Below, in pieces: positions 1 to 8,770 of a stretch of DNA of 64,000 nucleotides. Both the position numbers and the translations under genes were made by a program. A model generated the notes under the pieces. The model had not been told where the DNA came from, made no database searches, and saw only the letters and a list, made by a program, of their open reading frames with translations. This stretch comes from Streptosporangium carneum (GTDB lineage: Bacteria > Actinomycetota > Actinomycetes > Streptosporangiales > Streptosporangiaceae). The stretch is from contig NZ_BSEV01000022.1 in NCBI RefSeq assembly GCF_027922005.1, positions 86,741 to 150,740 on the forward strand, written 5' to 3'. Position 1 is the stretch's first letter. Each line of letters opens with the position of its first letter.

Positions 1-121
1 GCCTCTCGCCCGTCCTGCGTCCCGTCGTGGTCAGGATCAGGGCCGTGGTGCCCTGCCACTCGTGCCCCTCGGCGCCGTCGGTCGCGCGGTAGCGCTCGAC
101 GTGCTCCTTTCCGAACAACAT
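1..121 (-). CDS. Deazaflavin (F420)-dependent nitroreductase family protein, N-terminal part
   Basis: Only the first 40 codons lie in the window; the gene runs off the left edge. The start is the ATG at 121, preceded by a GAGGGGAT Shine-Dalgarno-like stretch about 8 bases upstream. The visible residues MLFGKEHVERYRATDG, then HEWQG and LILTTTGRRTGE, match the N-terminus of the DUF385/deazaflavin-dependent nitroreductase family, small split-barrel proteins that bind F420 or FMN. The TTTGRRTGE turn is characteristic of that family. Substrate cannot be judged from this fragment. Confidence 0.75.
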   Translation of the reverse strand, partial: MLFGKEHVERYRATDGAEGHEWQGTTALILTTTGRRTGER

Positions 122-126
122 GATCA

Positions 127-176
127 GATCCCCTCTGGCGACAGTCGTACCTGGCGGATACCCGCCGGAGGGGATC
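127..176. terminator. Inverted repeat between the CbiX-like gene and the nitroreductase gene
   Basis: Arms gatcccctctggcg (127-140) and cgccggaggggatc (163-176) pair over 14 bases with one G-T wobble and a 22-base loop. The repeat sits just upstream of the nitroreductase start (121) and downstream of the CbiX-like stop (184). It could be a terminator for the latter or a 5' regulatory hairpin or operator for the former. There is no clear T-run. Confidence 0.4.
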
Positions 177-183
177 CCTCACA

Positions 184-999
184 TCAGCCCGCGGCCAGGA
201 CGCTCCCGTAGGCGCGGGCCGCCAGGTCGGCGATGAGCCCGTGCGCGCCGAGAGGCTCGGCGCAGTCGGCGCCCGCCTTCGCCGCGGCCGCCTCCGCCAG
301 CCCCAGGACGGCCTCGGGGCCGATGAGGCAGGGGGACAGCGCGATGCGCTGCGCGCCGATGCCGCGCAGCCGCTCGACCGCGCCCGCCACCTCGGGGGCG
401 CTGTCCAGTGAGGCGACCAGGACGGGCAGCGTCAGCCGCGAGGCGAGGAGCACGGCCGTCGGCTGCGCCTCCGCCGCCGCGTTCTCGCCGCCGACGGTGG
501 TCATCACGACCCCGTCGACGGGGCTGGAGACGTTGAGCAGCCGCATGCGGTCGGCCCTGGCCAGATCCCTCTCCGCGAGGCGGATGTGCAGCGCCTCGGC
601 GAGCAGCGGGTGCGGACCCAGCGACTCCGTGACCGTCACGGAGACCCCGCTCGAGGCGACGGCCCTGGCGATCAGGCCGTCGGCGACCGGGTGCGGCCCG
701 GTCAGCAGCGGCACCACGATGGCGGCGGTGCCGTCCTCGGGGCGTTCGCGGGCGGCGTCCTCCAGCTCGGAGGTCAGCTCCTTGCCGTCTTCGCCGAGGC
801 CGGCGAGGCGGACCTCGATCTGTGGGTTGTCCCCTCGGATCAGGGCGGCCAGGTCGGCGGCGACACCCGAGGCGTCGCCGAGCGTGGCCAGCACCAGTGC
901 CGGTGCCTCTGGCGGGAGGTGGGAGGGCACGGGCCTGCGGTGCCTGCCTGAGGGCCGCACGGCGCGCCCGCGCACGGGGAGGATGGAACTCTCACTCAC
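184..999 (-). CDS. Sirohydrochlorin chelatase (CbiX/SirB)-like protein
   Basis: 271 codons from a GTG at 999; the frame stays open upstream but residues before VSESS are unlike the family. The product has two CbiX-like halves. LVLATLGD stands near residue 34 where active chelatases have an AHGSR-type motif; LLTGPHPVADGL and GPHPLLAEAL follow, and the C-terminal half ends with LGAHGLIADLAARAYG. CbiX-type enzymes insert Co2+ or Fe2+ into sirohydrochlorin for cobalamin or siroheme synthesis. The first-domain metal-ligand histidine appears to be lost, so catalysis may depend on other His residues or be absent. No other tetrapyrrole gene is adjacent. Family call is good; activity is uncertain. Confidence 0.7.
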   Translation of the reverse strand: MSESSILPVRGRAVRPSGRHRRPVPSHLPPEAPALVLATLGDASGVAADLAALIRGDNPQIEVRLAGLGEDGKELTSELEDAARERPEDGTAAIVVPLLTGPHPVADGLIARAVASSGVSVTVTESLGPHPLLAEALHIRLAERDLARADRMRLLNVSSPVDGVVMTTVGGENAAAEAQPTAVLLASRLTLPVLVASLDSAPEVAGAVERLRGIGAQRIALSPCLIGPEAVLGLAEAAAAKAGADCAEPLGAHGLIADLAARAYGSVLAAG

Positions 1000-1016
1000 A
1001 TGCGCGGACTCTAGGC

Positions 1017-4000
1017 CTATTTCACGCTCTTTGTTGGCGAAAAAGGCAGCAATTCCGTCACGACATCTCCGGGAGGGGGTGATCCCGCCGCGCGACCCGC
1101 CTCGAGGTCGCCCAGCAGAGCCAGGCTCCGCTCCTCCCAGTGGGCGAGGCCCAGCTCGCGATGCCTGCCCGCCGCCGCGCGCGCGTGCTCCCGCGCGGCG
1201 GCCGTACGGCCGAGTCGCGAGGCCAGACCGGCCAGCACGTGGTGGACGCACCCCCAGGCGGCGCAGCCCGTGCCCGCCACGATCAGCTGGTCGGCGTACG
1301 GCAGCAGCCGTTCGTAGAGCGGCCCGGGGTCGGGCACGCCGAGCCCGGCCGAGACGAGTCCCCAGACGGGGACGAGAAAGTCGGCGATCCAGTCCTCCCC
1401 GACCTCGGCGCCCCAGCGCCCAGTCAGCTCCCGCGCGAGGTCCCCCCGTCCCGCCTCCATCGCGGCCAGCACGGCGACGGGGCGCAGCGGGAGCATCGCG
1501 GGCTGCTCGGCGGCCGCGACCAGCTCGTCGGCGAGCCTGGCGAGCCCGGCGCCCCGTCCGCGCCCCCACTCACAGGTGAACGTCGTCACCAGCCTGCGGA
1601 ACTCGGCGCCCTGCCAGAGGCTGGAGCCGTACCGGACGTCGCCGAACAGGGACAGCAGCGCCTCGGCGTCCGCCCAGCGCCCGTCGAGCGTGCACCTGGC
1701 GGTCTCGGCGATGCGCACCATCGCCTCAAGCTCGGGGCGGCGGACCTCGTCCAGGAGCCGTTCGCAGCGGGCCAGGTCACGGTCCCACCCCGCCAGGTCT
1801 CCCGTGCGCAGCAGGCAGGCCATCCTCAGCACCCGCGCCACGAGCTGGGCCGCCCTCGGCAGGCCGGGGACGGCCAGCATCTCCCCGGCCGCGTCCAGCC
1901 GCTCGGCGTTGCGCCCCGGCGTCCAGCTCACCAGCAGGTAGTTGTTGAGGGTGCGCGCGAGCAGCCCGGGGTCGCCGAGACCCCGGGCGACCTCCACCGC
2001 CTCGGCCGCGTGCCGCTCGCCCTCGGCCCGCCGGGAGCCGTAGTACAGCTCCATGCCCAGCGTGCCCAGCAGCGCCGCCCTGTCGGCCTCGTCCAGCGGC
2101 CCGGCCAGCAGGTCCTCCAGAACGGTGACCATCCCCTCGTCGACCACGCCGTAGGGACGCCAGTTCCACACGGTGAGCCCGCCGAACACGGTGATCGCCG
2201 AGACCAGCGCCGCGCGGTCGCCCGTGCGCAGGGCCAGGCCGATCGCCTCCTCCAGGTCGCGGAAGGCCTCCTCCGCGTTCCCCACGGTGCGGCGGGCCTG
2301 CCCCAGCCCGGTCAGCACGGCGCACCGGCCCGCCTCGTCGCCGGGCGGCAGGCAGGAGAGCGCGAGCTCCCACAGCTCGACGGCCTCGGCGTAGGCGAGC
2401 CGCGCCGAGGCGTGCCGCGCGGCGCGGCGGGCGTGCTCGACGGCCTTCGCCGCGCCCCCGGCCTTCGACGCCGCGGCGAAGTGGCGCGCCAGCCGCACCG
2501 GCTCGACCCCCGGCAGCGCCTCCAGGCACAGGGCGATCCTCAGGTGCAGCCGGGCCCGCGCCAGGCGGCCGAGGCCCGAGTACAGCGCGTCGCGCACCAG
2601 CGCGTGGGAGAAGCGGTAGTCGAAGCCGTCCGGAACCTCCGACAGCAACCCGGTCGCCACCGCCGGTTCCAGCAGCGACATCACCTCCTCCACCGGCGTC
2701 GCCGTGACGGCCGCGAGCAGGTCGACCTCGACGTCGCGACCGGCCGCCGAGGCGATCCCGAGCACCTCCCGCGTCTGCTCGGGAAGCCTGGCGACGCGGC
2801 GCGCGATGACGTCGCGCGCTCCCGGCGGCAGCGCCGAGGACAGTCCCTGCTCGCTCTCCCTGAGGCGGAGCAGCTCGCCCAGGTAGAAGGGGTTTCCGCC
2901 GCTGCGCTCGAGCAGCGCGCCGACCAGCTCCGGGGACTCGGCGACCAGTCTCAGGCGCAGGTAGGACGACACGTCGTCGGCGTCGAACGGGGTCAGCTCG
3001 ATCCGCTCGGTCGCCCGCTCCCTGGACAGCGCGCCGAGCGTGTCGCGCAGCTGCTCGGGGTGCTCGCCCGGCTCGGGCCTGAGCGTGGCCACCACGAGCA
3101 CCGGGTGGCGGGCCAGCTCGCCGGCGACGAAGCCCAGCAGCCGCAGCGAGGAGACGTCGGCCCAGTGCAGGTCGTCCAGGATCACCATGAGCGGCCCGCC
3201 CGTGCCGGTCAGCGCGGACACGACCGACTCGTACAGTTCGAACAGCGCGACGTCCGGGTCCCGGCCGTGCCCGGGTGCCTCGCCGGACAGCGGTCCCGCG
3301 CCGTCGCCGCACTCCCGCAGCACCTGGATCCACGGCCAGAACGCCGGAGCCGTGTCGTCGAGGCAGCGTCCCCAGGCCACCCGGAAGCCCCGCGCCGCGG
3401 CCTCCTCCGCGGCGGCCTGGGCGAGCCTGGTCTTGCCGATGCCCGCCTCGCCGGTGACCAGCAGCACGCCCCCGTCGCCGCGCCGTACGCCGGTCAGCCG
3501 CTCCCGCACCAGGCGGAGCTGGGCGTCGCGGGCGACCAGTTTCTCGCTGACCGCGGGCTCGACCGGTCTCGCCGCCACCGGCGCGGCCGGGATCTCCAGC
3601 TCGGGGGCCTGCCCGAACACCGCCTCCTCGAGCCGTCGCAGCTGCGGCCCAGGCTCGATGCCGAGGTCCTCGGCCAGCCGCTCGCGGGCCCTGCGCAGCG
3701 CGCCGAGCGCGTCCGCCTGCCTGCCGACGCGGTACAGCGCCAGCACCAGCAGCCCCCACGACCGCTCCCGGTAGGGGTGCTCCTCCACCAGCGACTCCAG
3801 GTCGGGCACGCACGCCGCGCCCTCGCCCAGCGCGAGCAGGGCCTCGAACCGGTCCTCGACGGCCGCGACGCGCACCTCCGCGAGGCGGGCGGTCACGGGC
3901 TGGGCGAACTCGAGGCCGGTGAACTCCTCCAGGGGGTTGCCTCGCCACAGGGCCAGCGCCCGGTCCAGGACCCTGCGGGCCTCGCCGTGCTCCCCGCGCG

Positions 4001-4370
4001 CCAGCGCGCGCCCGCCGTCCTCGGCCCACGCGGTGAAGCGCGTCAGGTCGACCTGACCCGGGGCGACGGCGAGCAGGTAGCCGGGCTCGCGGGTGAGCAG
4101 GATCCGCGGCGGCGTGCGGGGCCTGCGCTCAGGCTCGAGCACCCTGCGCAGATGGGAGATGTACGCCTGGAGCGTTCCCGTGGCCCCGGAGGGGGCCTCA
4201 CCCGCCCACAGCTCGTCGATCAGCCGGTCCAGCGGGACGACCCGGCCCGGCTCGAGGGCCAGCATCGCCAGCACGGCGCGCTGCTTGCGGGCGCCCAGGT
4301 CGAGCGGGCGGCCCGCGGCGTCGGCGGCCTCGCAGGCGCCGAACAGGCGGAAGGTCAGCCCCGTATCCAT
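1017..4370 (-). CDS. AfsR/SARP-type transcriptional regulator with ATPase and TPR regions
   Basis: 1117 codons; ATG at 4370 preceded by ACGAGGACAC. Order of domains: OmpR-type winged helix (residues about 5-95, with LGARKQRAVLAMLALEPG), a bacterial transcriptional activator (BTAD) domain (about 100-245), an NTPase with Walker A GEAGIGKTR (about 310) and Walker B VILDDLHWAD (about 397), then a long helical TPR-like region to the C-terminus. No LuxR-type HTH is visible at the C-terminus. Proteins of this build are ATP-dependent activators, often of secondary-metabolite genes. The genes beside it are not obviously a biosynthetic cluster, so its targets are unknown. Its stop lies 17 bases upstream of the CbiX-like start. 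Confidence 0.9.
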   Translation of the reverse strand: MDTGLTFRLFGACEAADAAGRPLDLGARKQRAVLAMLALEPGRVVPLDRLIDELWAGEAPSGATGTLQAYISHLRRVLEPERRPRTPPRILLTREPGYLLAVAPGQVDLTRFTAWAEDGGRALARGEHGEARRVLDRALALWRGNPLEEFTGLEFAQPVTARLAEVRVAAVEDRFEALLALGEGAACVPDLESLVEEHPYRERSWGLLVLALYRVGRQADALGALRRARERLAEDLGIEPGPQLRRLEEAVFGQAPELEIPAAPVAARPVEPAVSEKLVARDAQLRLVRERLTGVRRGDGGVLLVTGEAGIGKTRLAQAAAEEAAARGFRVAWGRCLDDTAPAFWPWIQVLRECGDGAGPLSGEAPGHGRDPDVALFELYESVVSALTGTGGPLMVILDDLHWADVSSLRLLGFVAGELARHPVLVVATLRPEPGEHPEQLRDTLGALSRERATERIELTPFDADDVSSYLRLRLVAESPELVGALLERSGGNPFYLGELLRLRESEQGLSSALPPGARDVIARRVARLPEQTREVLGIASAAGRDVEVDLLAAVTATPVEEVMSLLEPAVATGLLSEVPDGFDYRFSHALVRDALYSGLGRLARARLHLRIALCLEALPGVEPVRLARHFAAASKAGGAAKAVEHARRAARHASARLAYAEAVELWELALSCLPPGDEAGRCAVLTGLGQARRTVGNAEEAFRDLEEAIGLALRTGDRAALVSAITVFGGLTVWNWRPYGVVDEGMVTVLEDLLAGPLDEADRAALLGTLGMELYYGSRRAEGERHAAEAVEVARGLGDPGLLARTLNNYLLVSWTPGRNAERLDAAGEMLAVPGLPRAAQLVARVLRMACLLRTGDLAGWDRDLARCERLLDEVRRPELEAMVRIAETARCTLDGRWADAEALLSLFGDVRYGSSLWQGAEFRRLVTTFTCEWGRGRGAGLARLADELVAAAEQPAMLPLRPVAVLAAMEAGRGDLARELTGRWGAEVGEDWIADFLVPVWGLVSAGLGVPDPGPLYERLLPYADQLIVAGTGCAAWGCVHHVLAGLASRLGRTAAAREHARAAAGRHRELGLAHWEERSLALLGDLEAGRAAGSPPPGDVVTELLPFSPTKSVK

Positions 4371-4539
4371 GTGTCCTCGTCTGTCTGCTGCGGTGCTCGC
4401 ATCAGCCTATGCCGAGGCCGGACGGGCCCGTGGCGAGCCCGCGCGAGGACCTCCGGCCGGCGACGGGGACGCGGGACGGGGCGCGGGCACGCCGGGTGGT
4501 GCGGGCAGGGGGCGAGGAACGGGAAAGCCGGACGCCGGC

Positions 4540-5097
4540 TCAGACGTCCCGGTAGCCCTCCCACTCGTCCTCGAGGGCCGAGTGGACGACGGAGTCACGC
4601 CAGGCGCCGCGTGCGCGCACGTGGTGCCTGATCCTGCCCTCCTCGACCATCCCCGCGACGAGCATCGTGAGCTGGGCGGCGGTGTTCGCCGGAGACCTCG
4701 CGCCCCAGATGCGGTGCAGGCGCAGGTGCCGGAAACCGAACACCAGGATCAGCCGGACCAGGTCGGTGCCGATGCCCCTGCCCCAGTGGTCGGGGCGCAG
4801 GCCCATGCCGATCTCCGCGCTGTGGGGGTGGTCGGCCTCGATGTGCAGTCTGGCGACGCCGATGGTCCTGCTGTCCTCGACATCGGTCACCGCCAGGACG
4901 TACAGCCGCCTGGGCTCGACCTCCGCCGCCCTCAGCGCCTCGGCGACGATCCCCTCGACCTCCTCGCGGGTGCGAGGGTCGAACGGCAGATGCTCTGTCG
5001 CCGTCGGATCGCCGTACACGGCGTGTAACGCGTCCACGTCATCGACGGTGACTTCCCTCAGACGGAGCCTTTTGCCGGTGATCTCAACGTGGCGCAT
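4540..5097 (-). CDS. GNAT-family N-acetyltransferase (RimJ/RimL type)
   Basis: 185 codons. The N-terminus MRHVEITGKRLRLREVTVDD and the later GMGLRPDHWGRGIGTDLVRL (acetyl-CoA pyrophosphate loop) are typical of RimJ/RimL-like acetyltransferases that modify N-termini or small amines. The upstream region (5098-5290) carries an imperfect inverted repeat: actatcccaca at 5152-5162 and tgtggatagt at 5172-5181. Substrate cannot be predicted. About 170 bases without a gene separate it from the AfsR-type gene downstream. Confidence 0.8.
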   Translation of the reverse strand: MRHVEITGKRLRLREVTVDDVDALHAVYGDPTATEHLPFDPRTREEVEGIVAEALRAAEVEPRRLYVLAVTDVEDSRTIGVARLHIEADHPHSAEIGMGLRPDHWGRGIGTDLVRLILVFGFRHLRLHRIWGARSPANTAAQLTMLVAGMVEEGRIRHHVRARGAWRDSVVHSALEDEWEGYRDV

Positions 5098-5290
5098 GCG
5101 CAGACGCTAACGCCTCAGAGGTCTCCCCGCTAGAGATCGTTCCGCATGACAACTATCCCACAGGTAACAAATGTGGATAGTCGCCCGGCGTGGTTCCGTC
5201 AGGTGGAAAATCCGGCTGGAGGCGATGACGGGAAACACCCTCTCCGCTAAGATCCACAGCCTTCCCGTACGGGGTGCGAAGGGGCGGGGC

Positions 5291-5734
5291 TCAGCCTCCG
5301 TCGGCGGGGGAGAGCGGACGCCAGGGAACCGGGCTGGACAGGACCATCATGCTCGACGGGTGACCGTACGGCGCGAGCCTGTCGATCAGCTCCTCGAAGG
5401 CGGTCATCGAGGAGGCGGCGACCCTGAGCAGACAGCAGGTGTCGCCGGTCACCCGGTGCACCTCCAGGATCTCCGGCCAGGCCAGCGCCTGGTCGTCGCG
5501 GAGCACGCAGCGCGGCCCGTAACACGACATCCTGATCAGCGCGGCCACCCCGCGTCCCGCCAGCGCCGGATCGACCCGCGCGTGGTAGCCGGTGATCACT
5601 CCTGTCTCCTCCAGACGCCGCACCCGTTCCGCGACCGCGGGAGCCGACATGTGAACCCTCCGGGCGAGCTCGCTGTAGGACAGCCGCGCGTCGCTCTGCA
5701 GCTCGGCCAGGAGTGTCCAGTCCATCGTGTCCAC
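5291..5734 (-). CDS. Lrp/AsnC-family transcriptional regulator
   Basis: 147 codons from GTG 5734, chosen because GGAG lies 7 bases upstream; GTG 5740 and ATG 5725 are in-frame alternatives. DWTLLAELQSDARLSYSELARRV is the Lrp winged helix, followed by the recognition helix in SAPAVAERVRRLEETGVI. A RAM/ActD effector-binding domain follows (EVHRVTGDTCCLLRVAASSM, with the GD/C turn typical of Lrp). Length is usual for the family. Lrp proteins sense amino acids. The candidate operators just upstream suggest autoregulation. Confidence 0.88.
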   Translation of the reverse strand: MDTMDWTLLAELQSDARLSYSELARRVHMSAPAVAERVRRLEETGVITGYHARVDPALAGRGVAALIRMSCYGPRCVLRDDQALAWPEILEVHRVTGDTCCLLRVAASSMTAFEELIDRLAPYGHPSSMMVLSSPVPWRPLSPADGG

Positions 5735-5740
5735 TATCAC

Positions 5741-5978
5741 GCTCCGTCATCTGCTAACCCGAATGCTTCCAGTGCCTTGTGTTCCAAAGGCGTAAATCTG
5801 GAATCGCCTTCATTCCATGGATTTCCGCGCGTGTCAAGCGGCTGGCCGGTCGTGGTGATCCACGCCGTGGGGGGGCGAGGTGTGGCCCGCCCGGCCTTCC
5901 TGCCACATCAGGTGATCTCGTGGTCGCGCTGAGCGTCCGCGGGCGCGGTCCGGGCGGAGGGGCGGACGGAGGGGCCGG
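5741..5978. promoter_or_regulatory. Lrp-gene upstream region with overlapping inverted repeats
   Basis: This 238-base gap has no gene. At 5782-5816 several short dyads overlap: ttcca/tggaa (5782-5786, 5799-5803), aaggcg/cgcctt (5787-5792, 5805-5810) and ggaat/attcc (5800-5804, 5812-5816). They lie about 50-80 bases upstream of the Lrp start, where an autoregulatory Lrp site would be expected. Function is inferred. Confidence 0.4.
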
Positions 5979-6848
5979 TCAACGGGAGATCGACGAGCGC
6001 AGCGCCCCGGTGAAGGCGGCGAGCGCCGGGTGGGCCGCGGCTCCCCGCCGGAAGGCGATCTGCGTACGGCGCCGCATGGGCAGCTCGGTGAGCCGGACGT
6101 TCTCCGGCGGGTCGGCGGCCCCGAGCTCGGGCACGAGCGCGACCCCCTGCCCGGCCGAGACCATCGCGAGCACGGCGGCGAAGTCGTCGATGTGGTGGCG
6201 GATCCTGGGGGCGAACCCGGCCGCCTGGCAGGCCCGCACGGTCATCTCGTAACACAGCGTGCCGGGCTTCGACACGATCCAGGAGGCGTCGCGCCGCCGC
6301 ACGAGTGAGTCGCCGTCGTCGCCGGAGGCGAGATACATCGGCTCCTCCAGCAGCGGCTCGGTGTCCAGTGCGAGGTCCGGGGCCGCGGGCACGAAGTCGT
6401 ACTCGTGGACGAGGGCGACGTCCAGGTCGCCTGCCCGCAGCCGGGGGGCGACCTCCGCGGGGTCGATCTCGTCCACCATCGGCTCGAGAGCGGGGTGGTC
6501 ACGGCCGAGAGCGGCCAGGGCGGCGGGCAGGATGGTGCGGGTCGCGGTGGGGAACGCGCCGATCCTGATGGTCCCGGCCAGGCCGGTGCGGGCGGTGGCC
6601 AGCTCGGCCGAGGCCTGCTCGAGGCGTTCGAGCACGGCTTCCGCGTGTCCCACCAGCGCGATCCCGGCCGGGGTGAGGACCACCCGCCTGCCCGTCCTCT
6701 CGAGCAGCGCCACCCCCGCCTCCCGCTCCAGCGCGGCGAGCTGCTGGGAGACCGCGGAGGGGGTGAACATCAGGGCCTCGGCGACCGCCGCGATCGTGCC
6801 CCGGTAGGACAGTTCGCGGAGCAGGCGGAGTCGTCGCACATCGAGCAT
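5979..6848 (-). CDS. LysR-family transcriptional regulator
   Basis: 289 codons, normal LysR length. MLDVRRLRLLRELSYRGTIA begins a winged helix-turn-helix, with FTPSAVSQQLAALEREAG as the recognition part. A periplasmic-binding-like effector domain follows from about residue 90. It is divergent from the DapA-family gene with 71 bases between starts, the usual arrangement for a LysR regulator and its target. The ligand may be related to the DapA-family substrate, but that is inference. Confidence 0.9.
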   Translation of the reverse strand: MLDVRRLRLLRELSYRGTIAAVAEALMFTPSAVSQQLAALEREAGVALLERTGRRVVLTPAGIALVGHAEAVLERLEQASAELATARTGLAGTIRIGAFPTATRTILPAALAALGRDHPALEPMVDEIDPAEVAPRLRAGDLDVALVHEYDFVPAAPDLALDTEPLLEEPMYLASGDDGDSLVRRRDASWIVSKPGTLCYEMTVRACQAAGFAPRIRHHIDDFAAVLAMVSAGQGVALVPELGAADPPENVRLTELPMRRRTQIAFRRGAAAHPALAAFTGALRSSISR

Positions 6849-6919
6849 CAGCTCAGCTTAATACTCTCGGAAGAAAACAGAACTGGACCTGCATGGTTGT
6901 CGGCCGCGAGGCTGGAGCC
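6849..6919. promoter_or_regulatory. Divergent promoter region, LysR gene and DapA-family gene
   Basis: These 71 bases separate two divergent starts. The stretch is relatively A/T-rich (cttaatactctcgg, gaagaaaacag) and must hold both promoters and probably a LysR T-N11-A type site. I could not fix exact -10/-35 elements. Confidence 0.45.
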
Positions 6920-7792
6920 ATGACTCTCAGCGGTGTTTACCTTCCTCTGATCACCCCGTTCGCCGAGGACGGCGAGATCGCCTTCGAGGCGCTCGAGGGC
7001 CTCGCGCACGCCGCGCTCGAAGAGGGCGCCGCAGGGCTGGTCGCGCTCGGCACCACCGCCGAGGTCGCCACGCTCACGCAGGAGGAGCGGCGGGCGGTCG
7101 TCGAGCTGTGCGCCAGGGTGTGCCGGGAACGCGGGGCCGAACTGGTCGTCGGCGCGGGGTCGAGCGACACCCGGAGCTCCGCCGAGGCGCTGCGCGCCCT
7201 GAAGGAGTGGCCCGAGGTGACGGCCGCGCTGGTCACCGTGCCGTCGTTCGTCCGCCCCTCCGAGGTCGGGGTCCTCGCCCACTTCACCGCGCTGTCCGAG
7301 CAGACCCCCGTGCCGATCGTGGTCTACAACATCCCCTACCGGACCGGCCAGTCCGTGGGCGCCGCCACCCTGCGGCGACTGGGAGAGCTGCCCATGGTCG
7401 CCGGGGTCAAGCACGCGGTCGGCGGCGTCGACCAGGACACCGTCACCCTGCTGGCCGACCCGCCGGAGGACTTCGCGGTGCTGGCCGGAGACGACCCGTT
7501 CTTCTCCGCGTTGCTGGCCCTCGGCGCCTCGGGAGGCATCCTCGCCTCGGCCCACCTGCACACCCGCCTGTTCGTCGACCTGGTCGAGGCCTGGCGCTCC
7601 GGCGAGGTCGCCCACGCGCGCGCCCTCGGTCACCGTCTCTCCGTCATGTCCGCGAGCATGTTCGCCGAGCCCAACCCCACCGTGATCAAGGGAGTGCTGC
7701 ACGCCCAGGGCCGCATCCCCACCGCCTCGGTCAGGCTTCCCCTGGTCCCGGCGAGCCGGGACTCCGTCGAGGCCGCGCTGCGCCTGCTCTGA
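6920..7792 (+). CDS. Dihydrodipicolinate synthase (DapA)/N-acetylneuraminate lyase family aldolase
   Basis: 290 codons from ATG 6920, preceded by GGAG; an ATG 27 bases upstream is in frame but lacks a good ribosome site. A TIM-barrel class I aldolase is evident. GTTAE (near residue 44) stands for the family's GTTGE. YNIPYRTG carries the catalytic tyrosine (Y136). GVKHAVG carries the Schiff-base lysine (K164). True DapA makes tetrahydrodipicolinate for lysine, but the isolated setting beside a LysR regulator suggests a catabolic or accessory aldolase. Substrate is unknown. Confidence 0.85.
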   Translation: MTLSGVYLPLITPFAEDGEIAFEALEGLAHAALEEGAAGLVALGTTAEVATLTQEERRAVVELCARVCRERGAELVVGAGSSDTRSSAEALRALKEWPEVTAALVTVPSFVRPSEVGVLAHFTALSEQTPVPIVVYNIPYRTGQSVGAATLRRLGELPMVAGVKHAVGGVDQDTVTLLADPPEDFAVLAGDDPFFSALLALGASGGILASAHLHTRLFVDLVEAWRSGEVAHARALGHRLSVMSASMFAEPNPTVIKGVLHAQGRIPTASVRLPLVPASRDSVEAALRLL

Positions 7793-7960
7793 CCGCGAGG
7801 CCACCCTTTTCCCCGCTTCGCCTCCCCGCTTCGCCTCCCGGCCGGCCGTCGCCGGGAGACCGGGGGCAGGCGGGGGCGGCCGCCGCGAGTGTCGTGACGG
7901 CCTCCCGCGCCCGCCCTCACGCGACGCGGCCCCCGGCGACTCCGCGGGTACGCGCCCGGG

Positions 7961-8770
7961 TCAGGCACCCTGGCAGCTCGGGCACCAGAACAGGTTGCGG
8001 CCGGCGAGCACCCCGGTCCTGACCTCCGAGCCGCACAGGAAGCAGGGCATGCCGGAACGCCGGTAGACGTAGACCTCGCCGCCGTGCTCGTCGACGCGGG
8101 GCGGGCGGCCCATCGCCTCCGGGGTGTGCTCAGGCCTGACCGTGTCGATGTGGCCGACGCGCACCCCGTCGGCCATGAGCAGCACCAAATCGTCCCAGAT
8201 CGCCGTCCACTGCTCGCGGGTGAGGTCGCGCCCCGGGCGGGCGGGGTCGATCCCCTGCCGGAACAGCGCCTCGGCGCGGTAGATGTTGCCGACGCCCGCC
8301 ACGACCGACTGGTCCATCAGCAGGATCCCGACGGACGTGCGGCTGCGACTGATCCGCCGCCAGGCGAGCTCGGGGTCGGCGTCCGCGCGCAGCGGATCCG
8401 GGCCCAGCCTGCCGTGCAGCGCCTTCTTCTCCGCCGGGTCCAGGAGCTCGCAGGTGTTGGGGCCGCGCAGGTCGGCGTACTCCTCGGCGTCGCTCAGGCG
8501 CAGCCGTACCGCTCCGGTGGGGGCGGGGGCGGGTGTCGGGCCGAAGGCGTACTTGCCGTAGATCCCCAGGTGCACGTGGAGCCAGCGGTCGTCGTCGAAG
8601 CCGAGCAGCAGGTGTTTGCCGTGCGCGTCGGTCTCCCTGAGCACCCGCCCGTCGATCTGGAGCGCCCCCGCGGCGAACTTTCCCTGGGGGCTCTCGGCGT
8701 GGACGACCTCGCCACAGAACATCTGCCGGTGCAGCCCGGCCAACCGGTGAATGGTGTGTCCTTCAGGCAT
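7961..8770 (-). CDS. Fpg/Nei-family DNA glycosylase (endonuclease VIII-like)
   Basis: 269 codons. The N-terminus MPEGHTIHRLA has the catalytic Pro2-Glu3 in the PEG form typical of Nei-type rather than Fpg-type (PELP) enzymes. LMDQSVVAGVGNIYRAEALF is the helix-two-turns-helix motif. The C-terminus is a four-cysteine zinc finger (CFLC, then CPSC). These bifunctional glycosylase/AP-lyases remove oxidised pyrimidines. The start overlaps the stop of the upstream DUF2809 gene by 8 bases, so the two are likely co-transcribed. The 168 bases on its 3' side, convergent with the DapA-family gene, hold short GC repeats but no gene. Confidence 0.9.
   Translation of the reverse strand: MPEGHTIHRLAGLHRQMFCGEVVHAESPQGKFAAGALQIDGRVLRETDAHGKHLLLGFDDDRWLHVHLGIYGKYAFGPTPAPAPTGAVRLRLSDAEEYADLRGPNTCELLDPAEKKALHGRLGPDPLRADADPELAWRRISRSRTSVGILLMDQSVVAGVGNIYRAEALFRQGIDPARPGRDLTREQWTAIWDDLVLLMADGVRVGHIDTVRPEHTPEAMGRPPRVDEHGGEVYVYRRSGMPCFLCGSEVRTGVLAGRNLFWCPSCQGA

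Noticed and set aside
1140-4631. Very long open frame on the plus strand opposite the AfsR-type gene
   Set aside because: It is antisense to a gene with clear domains; its Gln/Arg/Pro-rich product fits no family and arises from the high GC content.
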